Shown here piece by piece: positions 1 to 5,326 of a DNA stretch of 10,774 nt (its first letter is position 1; the number at the start of each line of letters is the position of its first letter). The translations under genes and the position numbers were made by a program. The stretch covers positions 1 to 10,774 of the forward strand of contig JAEWHY010000073.1 in NCBI GenBank assembly GCA_023387555.1, read 5' to 3'. The notes below the pieces were generated by a model that worked only from the letters and a program-made list of their open reading frames with translations, ran no database searches and was not told where the DNA came from. This DNA is from Pseudomonadota bacterium (GTDB lineage Bacteria; Pseudomonadota; Alphaproteobacteria; Rhizobiales; Xanthobacteraceae).

Positions 1-64
1 ACGATCGCCCCCCACCCCGACGCCTTCGGCGTCGACCCTCCCCACCGCTATCGCGGGGGGAGGG
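1..64. repeat. GC-rich intergenic repeat with two hairpins, possible terminator of the Nudix gene
   Basis: Two inverted repeats lie back to back. The first is a perfect 7-bp stem (18-24 with 28-34) around a TTC loop. The second pairs 36-43 with 57-64 perfectly, then 45-48 with 53-56 around a TATC loop, leaving A44 as a bulge, so it has about 12 pairs. The second hairpin ends one base before the TAA stop (65-67) of the minus-strand Nudix gene, so it would form right after the stop in that mRNA. No U-tract follows, so it is not a classical intrinsic terminator. The CCCTCCCC/GGGGAGGG core next to a GACGCC/GGCGTC hairpin resembles intergenic palindromes I associate with Bradyrhizobium and Rhodopseudomonas. 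Its left end may lie outside the window. Confidence 0.6.
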
Positions 65-496
65 TTAGACCTTCCCCATCGCGTCGGCGATGATCTCGCG
101 CAGCCCCTCGGTAGTCTTGAGCCCGTCGAGTTCCGCCGGCCGGCGCCATGCCGCCTCCGCGATCTCCACCGGGTCCGGCACGGGTTCGCCTGCGATCCAG
201 CGCGCTGCGAAGCACACGATCACGAAATGCCGGGCCGTGCGGCCGTCCTCGTCGCGCTGGATCATCTCGCGGTAGCCCGCGAGCGCCACCGGCTCGATCT
301 GCACCTGCGTCTCTTCCCGGACCTCGCGGATGACGGCCTGCGTCAGCGTCTCGCCAGCCTCCACCACCCCGCCGGGGAGGGTGTAGATGCCGCGACCGAA
401 GGTGCCGCCGCGCCGCACGATCAGCACGCGGCCGTCGCGGATCACCGCGGCGCTGGCCGCAAGGAACGGCCGGGTCGGGTAGGCGCGTTCATCCAT
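65..496 (-). CDS. Nudix hydrolase
   Basis: A 143-residue Nudix pyrophosphohydrolase, expected to cleave nucleoside diphosphates linked to another moiety in the cytoplasm using Mg2+. The Nudix box runs from about G43 to V65: G43, E49, then REVREE at 57-62, which fits GX5EX7REUXEEXGU. The usual Gly near the end is Gln64 instead. The metal-binding glutamates E58, E61 and E62 are present. I start at the ATG (494-496), which gives MDERAYPTRPF, a natural beginning just before the first beta strand (FLAASAAVIRDGRVLIV). An in-frame GTG at 542-544 would add 16 residues but runs into the leader of the divergent YedK gene. The family is certain, but the substrate cannot be read from the sequence. The short length with no extra domain suits a housecleaning enzyme acting on damaged nucleotides or ADP-ribose-like compounds. 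The gene ends against a hairpin repeat. Confidence 0.9.
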   Translation of the reverse strand: MDERAYPTRPFLAASAAVIRDGRVLIVRRGGTFGRGIYTLPGGVVEAGETLTQAVIREVREETQVQIEPVALAGYREMIQRDEDGRTARHFVIVCFAARWIAGEPVPDPVEIAEAAWRRPAELDGLKTTEGLREIIADAMGKV

Positions 497-516
497 GACT
501 TGTGTCCATGACTTGT
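492..516. repeat. Perfect 12-bp direct repeat at the Nudix start codon
   Basis: TCCATGACTTGT occurs at 492-503 and again at 505-516, separated by one G, so the period is 13 bp. The left copy contains the Nudix ATG (minus strand, 494-496). The right copy lies in the 76-bp gap shared with the divergent YedK gene. Its own ATG (minus strand) is out of frame with the Nudix gene and meets a stop within a few codons. It could be a recent tandem duplication or a paired regulatory site. Confidence 0.7.
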
Positions 517-572
517 CCCCAGCCGCGACGGCTACGGCTTCCACCGTCGCCCGCAGCCACTATGTTGCGTCC

Positions 573-1319
573 ATGTGCGGACGCTATGCCATCACCACCG
601 CGCCGGAAGCGATGCGGAAGCTCTTTGGGTACAAGGAGATGCCGGATTTCCCGCCGCGCTACAATGTTGCGCCGAGCCAGCCGATCCCGGTAGTGCGGCT
701 ATGGGAGGGCGAGCGCCAGTTCGCGCTGATGCGCTGGGGTTTGATCCCGGCCTTCGTCAAAGACCCGAAGACCATCTCGCTATTGTTCAACGCCCGCGGC
801 GAAACGGCGAACGAGCGGCCGGCCTTCAGGAATGCGATGAAGCGCCGGCGCTGCCTCATTCCGGCGAACGGCTTCTACGAATGGCGGCGCGATGGCGCCT
901 CGAACCGGCCGTACTTCGTGCAGCGGAAGGACGGCGGGCCGCTGGCCTTCGCCGGGCTGTGGGAAAGCTGGGTCGGGCCCAACGGCGAGGAACTCGACAC
1001 CGCCGCGATCGTCACCACCGATGCGAGCCCGCTGGTGCGCGCCATTCATCACCGCATGCCGGTGATCCTGCCGCAGGACGCCTGGGACATGTGGCTCGAT
1101 ACCACGCGCGTCGATGCGCAGATGGCTGCGGCTCTCATTGCGCCGTCGGGTGACGATACGCTCGAGGTCTACGAGGTTTCGCCCGCGGTCAACCGCGCCA
1201 TCCAGGATGGACCGGAACTGATCGCGCGTTACACCGCGCCGCCCGAGGCCGAAGCGCCGCCCGCCGCGAAGCCCGCGCGCAAGGCGAAGAAGGACGACCG
1301 GCAGCAATCGCTGTTCTAG
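573..1319 (+). CDS. yedK: SRAP-family abasic-site processing protein (YedK/HMCES-like)
   Basis: A 248-residue SRAP-domain protein. The family binds abasic sites in single-stranded DNA and, after removal of Met1, Cys2 forms a thiazolidine crosslink with the open-ring sugar, shielding the lesion during replication. The catalytic set is visible: MCGRYA at the N-terminus (C2), N73 in FNARGET, E103 in GFYEW and a His in IHHRMP (H159, perhaps H160). Because Cys2 must become N-terminal, the start must be the ATG at 573. A longer in-frame ORF from 495 would bury the cysteine. The core ends near residue 222. It is followed by an Ala/Pro/Lys-rich tail and the C-terminal residues DDRQQSLF, which resemble a bacterial sliding-clamp binding motif (inference). 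The gene diverges from the Nudix gene across 76 bp and converges on the DUF4126-like gene with a 25-bp gap. I see no LexA-type box upstream. Confidence 0.93.
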   Translation: MCGRYAITTAPEAMRKLFGYKEMPDFPPRYNVAPSQPIPVVRLWEGERQFALMRWGLIPAFVKDPKTISLLFNARGETANERPAFRNAMKRRRCLIPANGFYEWRRDGASNRPYFVQRKDGGPLAFAGLWESWVGPNGEELDTAAIVTTDASPLVRAIHHRMPVILPQDAWDMWLDTTRVDAQMAAALIAPSGDDTLEVYEVSPAVNRAIQDGPELIARYTAPPEAEAPPAAKPARKAKKDDRQQSLF

Positions 1320-1344
1320 CGGCCATCGCGGTTTGATGGCGCCG

Positions 1345-1629
1345 TCATGTCCGTTGTGCCTGACGCCGCCGTCGCAGCACCCGGACGGCCATCCACAAGA
1401 GCAGCAGCACGATGGCCAGCGCGATGAATGGCGCGGCCAGCGCCACGATCGGAAGCATCAAGGCGCCACCGAGTTCGGCGGTGGCGACCGTGGAATTGCC
1501 GATGCCGGCGGTGAAGATCGTCGATTTGGCGCGCAGCATCGTGGAGACGATCTGCGTCAGGCCGGCGGCGCCGCCGCCGGCGATGATGGCCGCGGTCCAT
1601 TTCAGCATCGGCGGCAGGTCGGTCATCAC
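1345..1629 (-). CDS. C-terminal half of the split DUF4126-like membrane protein, possible reinitiation product
   Basis: This frame reopens two codons after the TAG with GTG (1627-1629) followed directly by ATG (1624-1626). The bases of the stop itself provide an AGG eight bases before the ATG, so a terminating ribosome could restart here. The 93 or 94 residue product has a Gly/Ala-rich hydrophobic stretch (AAIIAGGGAAGL), a loop (STMLRAKSTIFTAGIGN), two strongly hydrophobic C-terminal segments and an arginine-rich end. Expression is inference. The shared frame with the upstream half is directly visible. Confidence 0.4.
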   Translation of the reverse strand: MMTDLPPMLKWTAAIIAGGGAAGLTQIVSTMLRAKSTIFTAGIGNSTVATAELGGALMLPIVALAAPFIALAIVLLLLWMAVRVLRRRRQAQRT

Positions 1630-1635
1630 CGCCGC

Positions 1636-1917
1636 CTACAGCACGGTTCCCGCGACAAGGGCCGCAGGCGCGGCAATCGTGTCGAGCAGATTGTCGACGC
1701 CGGGAACATAATAGGCGACGATTTCGACCAGGGCCGCGACGCTCAGCATGATCAGCGCCAGCGGCGTAGCGAGCCACGCGAAGCTCTCGTCCAGCGGCAG
1801 GTATCCGGTATAGGCTGCGGTGCTCGCGATCAGCATCGGGAGAAAGACCCGGAAGCCTGTCCAGGCCGCCAGCGCGATCCCGAGCGCCACGGATAATGCA
1901 AGATCGAAGCTCGACAT
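1636..1917 (-). CDS. N-terminal half of the split DUF4126-like membrane protein
   Basis: As sequenced, translation from the ATG at 1915-1917 gives 93 residues ending AGTVL and then TAG. It contains about three hydrophobic stretches (roughly residues 5-18, 20-35 and 47-70) and the segment VEIVAYYVPGVDNLLD, which I take as the DUF4126-like hallmark. If made alone it would be a truncated inner-membrane protein. Whether it is stable or functional cannot be told from sequence. Confidence 0.5.
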   Translation of the reverse strand: MSSFDLALSVALGIALAAWTGFRVFLPMLIASTAAYTGYLPLDESFAWLATPLALIMLSVAALVEIVAYYVPGVDNLLDTIAAPAALVAGTVL

Positions 1918-1944
1918 GTCGATCAGTCCGGGTTCGGTGCAGCC

Positions 1945-2691
1945 ATGGTAGCAGCTTTGTCCGGCAGCGTGAATCGAAGGCGGCTCGCCGTCTTCGCCGG
2001 GCTGCTCGTATGCCTCTGCACCGGGGCGCAGGCCTCCGAATGCGCGAATGAGCGTGCCGCGATGATAGACACCATCCGCGCTTATGCGCGATCAGGTCCA
2101 CCGATCTCCGAGCGTGTGCTGCAGGCGATGAATGCGGTCGAGCGTCACCGGCTGATGCCGCAGCCGATTGACTGTGCGCAAGCCTATGCCGACCGGCCGC
2201 TGCAGATCGGCCGCGGCCAGACCATGTCGCAGCCCTATATCGTCGCGCTGATGACCGAGCTTGCCGACGCCAGGCCGGACGACAACTTGCTCGAGATCGG
2301 CACCGGCTCGGGCTATCAGGCGGCGGTGCTGGCGCGGCTCGCCCGCAAGGTCTGCACGGTCGAAATCGTGGCACCGCTTGGCGAACAGGCGGCCGCCGCG
2401 CTGAAAGAGCAAGGCTATTCCAACGTCGAGGTCCGGATCGGCGACGGCTATCGCGGCGTTCCCGAATGCGGGCCGTTCGATGCCATCGTGGTGACAGCCG
2501 CGATCGGACATGTGCCGCAGCCCCTGATCGATCAGCTCAAGGTTGGCGGTCGCCTCGTGGTGCCGCTTGGTGCGACATCTACGGGGCAGAGCCTGAGCGT
2601 GATCGAGAAGACCGGCGTGGGCCAGACCACATCGCGTTCGGTGATGGCGGTGCGCTTTGTTCCCTTCACCGGAAGCCAGAGCCGGAACTGA
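1945..2691 (+). CDS. pcm: Protein-L-isoaspartate O-methyltransferase with signal peptide (probably exported)
   Basis: A 248-residue PCMT-family enzyme, which methylates L-isoaspartyl residues in aged proteins using S-adenosylmethionine so that they can revert to aspartate. Family motifs are clear: GRGQTMSQPY (89-98), the SAM-binding motif LEIGTGSGYQ (116-125), RIGDGYRG (164-171) and FDAIVVTAA (178-186), then GGRLVVPLG. Unlike the usual cytosolic enzyme of about 210 residues, it begins with a basic stretch (RRR, 11-13), a hydrophobic core (14-26) and a plausible signal peptidase site after AQA (28-30). The predicted mature part has four cysteines (33, 77, 137, 175), so disulfides are possible. 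Export and disulfides are inference, and the source of SAM outside the cytoplasm is an open question. The start is the first ATG of the frame and the only one that keeps the whole signal peptide. No strong ribosome site is seen. The gene converges on the monooxygenase with a 16-bp gap. Confidence 0.9.
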   Translation: MVAALSGSVNRRRLAVFAGLLVCLCTGAQASECANERAAMIDTIRAYARSGPPISERVLQAMNAVERHRLMPQPIDCAQAYADRPLQIGRGQTMSQPYIVALMTELADARPDDNLLEIGTGSGYQAAVLARLARKVCTVEIVAPLGEQAAAALKEQGYSNVEVRIGDGYRGVPECGPFDAIVVTAAIGHVPQPLIDQLKVGGRLVVPLGATSTGQSLSVIEKTGVGQTTSRSVMAVRFVPFTGSQSRN

Positions 2692-2707
2692 GCGCGCAAT
2701 CGTAGCG

Positions 2708-4372
2708 TCAGCCGAAGCCTGTCAATTGCCGCAGCAACGCACCGGCATCGGCCGGCAATGCATTGCCGCGCCAGGCGACGTGCTGGTCCGGCCGGATCAG
2801 CACGAGGTCGCGGCCATACAGCGCGCGGATATCGTTGTCGGCAATCTCGATTTGCTTGAGCGGCATGGTCAGGGCTTGCGCCGCCGTAGCAAACGCGGAT
2901 GGGTCCGGCGCGTTATCGCCGAGCCGCAGCAAGGTGAAGCCCTTGCCCAGCCGGTCGAACAGCGAATCCCCGACACCGCGTCCACTGCCGAGCCACGCAT
3001 GCGGCGCGCGTCCGCCCGGCACAGCGCTCGGCGTATAGTTCGCAAAATCGTCCGGCGGCGGCGCGTCATCGCCGGCAATGATCGGCGAGCCGTCATAGCG
3101 CGCGCCAAGCTGCACGCCGATCGAGGCGAATTCCTCGCCGAACGTCGAGAGAAAAGCGCCAAGCTCCTGCCGCGCGGCATCGCCGGCCACAGTCGCGGCC
3201 TCGAGATCGGGCGAGACGCGGATGTCGCCGATGCTTTTGGCCAGCGAGCGCGCCGCCCCGGTGTTGCGGATCGCGATCGGCAGCCGCTCGGCCTCATAGG
3301 TGTCGAGCAGATGCGGGCCGCCCCAGCCCTGCAACACGGCGGCGAGTTTCCAGGCGAGATTGGCCGCGTCGTCGATCCCGGTATTCATGCCGAAGCCGCC
3401 GGTCGGCGTGAACAGATGCACGGCGTCGCCGGCGAGCAGCACGCGCCGGTCGGCAAAGCGCTCGGCCACCAGCGCAACGCCGGCGGTCCACGGCGCATGC
3501 GCGATCGGCTCGACCGGCACCTCGACGCCGCAGCAGGCGGCCACGGCGCGCCGCACCAAATCGTCCTGCGGCTCGGCCTGCGGGTCTTTCGGCCGCATCC
3601 AGAACAGGAATTCGTCCTTGCCGTTGAGCGCGATGATGGTGGTGCGGATGTCCGGATTGATCGCCCAATGCTGGAAGCAGGCGCGGTCCTTCAGCACGTC
3701 GCGATAGAGCGTCGGCGCCCGCAGGTAGCTTGCGAACATGCGCCCGCCGAAATAGGCCTGCTGCAGCGTTTCTTCGCCGCCATAGCGAATGCCGAGGGTG
3801 CGTCGCACGAACGAGCGGCCGCCGTCGCAACCAACCAGATAGCCGGCGCGCCAGCGCTCTTCGCCGCTGCAATCGACCGCCTGCGCGGTGAGCGTGACGC
3901 CATCGGCGTCCTGCGCGAAATCCGTCACCTCGAAGCCGAACCGCAGTGTGATGCGCGGGCGGCGGCGCGCCGCTTCGAGCAGGAACGCCTCTATATACAT
4001 CTGGTTGGCGCGCAGCACCGGCTCGGGGAATTGATCGAGCTTTTCCGATGCGGCAACGGCGCGCGCCTTCTCCGCGGCCGAGGGCATGGCCAGCCGCGCC
4101 AGTTCGTAGGCGTTGAAGCGCGTGAAATAAGCGACGTCGCCGGAATGTTGTTCCGGCAGTCCGAGCTTGCGCAGATCATGGGCGAAGCCGAGGCGGCGAT
4201 AATGCTCCATGGTCCGCGCGTTCTGCGTCGAGCCCTTCGGATGCCAGCGGGTATCGGTCTCGCTGTTGAAGATGACGGAGCGGATGCCGTGGTGATCGAG
4301 CATCAGCGCCAGCGCGAGGCCAACCGGCCCGCCGCCGACGATGGCGACTGGAATAGCGCTCGTGTCCGTCAT
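2708..4372 (-). CDS. FAD-dependent monooxygenase, PheA/TfdB (aromatic hydroxylase) type
   Basis: A 554-residue class A flavoprotein monooxygenase. Such enzymes use NAD(P)H and O2 to hydroxylate phenolic or other aromatic compounds in the cytoplasm. The Rossmann motif GGGPVG is at 13-18 after a hydrophobic strand. The DG motif is GCDGGRS (181-187). The second FAD motif is GDAVHLFTP (315-323), followed by GGFGMNTGIDDAANLAWKL. Residues from about 450 form the thioredoxin-like C-terminal domain of the PheA/TfdB group, with the typical LIRPDQHVAWRG near 525-536. Length and motif order match complete members. The substrate is unknown: no ring-cleavage dioxygenase, regulator or transporter lies next to it, so pathway context is lacking. 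I use the ATG at 4370-4372, which sits seven residues before the first strand. A 35-codon minus-strand ORF ends one base upstream of this ATG. Confidence 0.92.
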   Translation of the reverse strand: MTDTSAIPVAIVGGGPVGLALALMLDHHGIRSVIFNSETDTRWHPKGSTQNARTMEHYRRLGFAHDLRKLGLPEQHSGDVAYFTRFNAYELARLAMPSAAEKARAVAASEKLDQFPEPVLRANQMYIEAFLLEAARRRPRITLRFGFEVTDFAQDADGVTLTAQAVDCSGEERWRAGYLVGCDGGRSFVRRTLGIRYGGEETLQQAYFGGRMFASYLRAPTLYRDVLKDRACFQHWAINPDIRTTIIALNGKDEFLFWMRPKDPQAEPQDDLVRRAVAACCGVEVPVEPIAHAPWTAGVALVAERFADRRVLLAGDAVHLFTPTGGFGMNTGIDDAANLAWKLAAVLQGWGGPHLLDTYEAERLPIAIRNTGAARSLAKSIGDIRVSPDLEAATVAGDAARQELGAFLSTFGEEFASIGVQLGARYDGSPIIAGDDAPPPDDFANYTPSAVPGGRAPHAWLGSGRGVGDSLFDRLGKGFTLLRLGDNAPDPSAFATAAQALTMPLKQIEIADNDIRALYGRDLVLIRPDQHVAWRGNALPADAGALLRQLTGFG

Positions 4373-4373
4373 G

Positions 4374-4481
4374 TCAGGCGATCACGGCGCGCATGCGGAA
4401 CGGCGCGCAAGCTTTGCCGCGAGGCTGATGTGGATGCTGTGCGGGATCGGGCAGGCGGAGGCGGTATTTCAGTTTCGGCAT
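4374..4481 (-). CDS. Possible 35-residue ORF coupled to the monooxygenase
   Basis: A short ORF starts at ATG 4479-4481 with a GGGG a few bases upstream, and reads MPKLKYRLRLPDP and on to RMRAVIA. Its TGA (4374-4376) is one base from the monooxygenase ATG (reading TGACATG), an arrangement often seen in translational coupling. The peptide is basic and Pro/His-rich with no family I recognise. Chance is a real alternative in a GC-rich gap. It could also be a leader peptide or a gene remnant. Confidence 0.2.
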   Translation of the reverse strand: MPKLKYRLRLPDPAQHPHQPRGKACAPFRMRAVIA

Positions 4482-4582
4482 GGTCCCCGCATTATCGCCG
4501 AGCCGCGGGGCCTGCGCCAGTCATCGTGACCTGTGCAGGCGAGGGCGCGACCATCATGCTATAGGGGCAGTCCGATTCCGTC

Positions 4583-4587
4583 AGGTG
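4583..4587 (+). promoter_or_regulatory. Ribosome binding site that sets the DUF3551-like start
   Basis: AGGTG lies eight bases before the ATG at 4596. This supports the internal start and the signal peptide over the longer in-frame ORF that begins at 4533. Confidence 0.5.
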
Positions 4588-4595
4588 ATCATGTG

Positions 4596-4892
4596 ATGCG
4601 CGTTCCCGCTGTCGTTCTGTTTCTCGTCGCGATGCCGTATGCGGCGGCGGCGCAATATTGCATGCTGGACAACGAGGGCGGCCGGACCTGCGGCATTCCA
4701 ACGTTGCAGCAATGCGAAACGACGCGGTCCGGCGTCGGCGGCTCCTGCGAGGTGGACGATTCCGCCCAGCTCGGCGCGCCGATCAAGGGACCGCTCCAGC
4801 GCATGTTCGATCGCGCGGCCGAGCAGGATGCCGAATATCGCAAGCCCTCGTCCCCCGAACTCGACGACGTGCCGCCGCCGCCGGGAAACTGA
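4596..4892 (+). CDS. Small secreted cysteine-containing protein, DUF3551-like
   Basis: A 98-residue protein of unknown function. The start MRVPAVVLFLVAMPYAAAAQ is a textbook Sec signal peptide with cleavage around residues 18-20. The mature N-terminal part carries four cysteines in the order QYC, TCG, QQC, GSC, with GGRTCGIPTLQQC followed by SGVGGSC. This matches the pattern I associate with DUF3551 proteins, which are numerous in Bradyrhizobium. The remaining tail is acidic and Pro-rich and ends DDVPPPPGN. The cysteines probably form two disulfides in the periplasm (inference). The start at 4596 rests on the AGGTG eight bases upstream and the signal peptide. A TATAGG at 4560-4565 could be a -10 element, but no matching -35 is clear. 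It converges on the truncated hydrolase tail at 4928. Confidence 0.8.
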   Translation: MRVPAVVLFLVAMPYAAAAQYCMLDNEGGRTCGIPTLQQCETTRSGVGGSCEVDDSAQLGAPIKGPLQRMFDRAAEQDAEYRKPSSPELDDVPPPPGN

Positions 4893-4927
4893 GCGTCGAC
4901 AGTCCGTCGAACTGCCAACGCGATCCG

Positions 4928-5326
4928 TTACTTCCGCCGGAAGGTGCCGAGGCCCTGGACATCCAGATACTCGATCGTGAGTTCGCGGTAGCGGCCCTTT
5001 CCCGGAGCCTTGAACGTCGCGAGCGAGATCGAGCCGTCGGGCGCATTCTCGCTGGACGGGTGGAAGGTGAAGGCATTGCCATCCCAATGGCGCAGCGGCA
5101 ATTCGGTGCCTTTCGGGCCGAGCTTCAGGACCAGTTCGCCGTTGCGGCGGATGATCTGCGCCGGGCCGAAATAGTCGCTGGCATAGGTGCCGGCGTAGGC
5201 GGCGAGATCGGCCGCGGGCGCCGGCTTTTGCGGCGGCTGCTTGCCGACAAGGCTGCCGACCGGCGCGGTGAAGGCGCTCATCATGGCATGATACGGCGGA
5301 TACCAGTCGCGTTCGGTCTTGCCGAA
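4928..5326 (-). pseudogene. Severed C-terminal DUF3471-like domain of the serine hydrolase
   Basis: Directly after the TAA at 5327-5329 the same frame reads FGKTERDWYPPYHAMMSAF, then a Pro-rich linker, then a domain starting LAAYAGTYASDYFGPAQI and ending GTFRRK before TAA (4928-4930). The AYAGTYxxxYFG opening followed by alternating short strands is typical of the DUF3471 domain that follows beta-lactamase-family hydrolases, as is the phrase DWYPPY before it. The distance from the premature stop to the first internal ATG (5282-5284) is exactly 15 codons, so no frameshift is involved. One base change, for example CAA or GAA to TAA, explains the break. The 118-residue frame from that ATG is unlikely to be a gene of its own, since it has no visible ribosome site or signal peptide. 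Confidence 0.8.

Larger units (their letters stand above)
1345..1917 (-). pseudogene. DUF4126-like small membrane protein gene interrupted by one in-frame TAG
   Basis: Read as one frame this is 190 codons plus a stop, about the expected length of a DUF4126-type integral membrane protein of unknown function. The N-terminal half has FRVFLPMLIAS, a family-like ALVEIVAYYVPGVDNLLD segment, and ends AALVAGTVL. A TAG (plus-strand CTA at 1636-1638) follows, and the same frame then continues AAVMTDLPPMLKW into the glycine-rich C-terminal half and a final helix before a basic tail (RVLRRRRQAQR). Frame and hydrophobic pattern are intact on both sides, so the only lesion is the nonsense codon at about codon 94. 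A single base change from a sense codon such as TCG, CAG or TGG would explain it. It may be a recent pseudogene, a sequencing error or a functional split gene. It diverges from the methyltransferase with only 27 bp between starts. Confidence 0.8.

Noticed and set aside
497..572. SOS (LexA) control of the YedK gene
   Set aside because: No GTTC-N7-GTTC or related box is visible in the 76-bp divergent gap.
1561..1581. A 10-bp GC palindrome with a one-base centre
   Set aside because: It lies inside coding sequence and encodes the Gly/Ala run of the membrane protein, so codon use explains it.
1316..2374. A 352-codon open frame on the minus strand
   Set aside because: It crosses the DUF4126-like gene in another frame and the 5' part of the methyltransferase gene in antisense. 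The Arg-rich translation is not protein-like.
2657..4564. A 635-codon open frame on the plus strand
   Set aside because: It is antisense to the well-supported FAD monooxygenase, Arg/Ala-rich with no domain, and is the usual shadow of a GC-rich gene.
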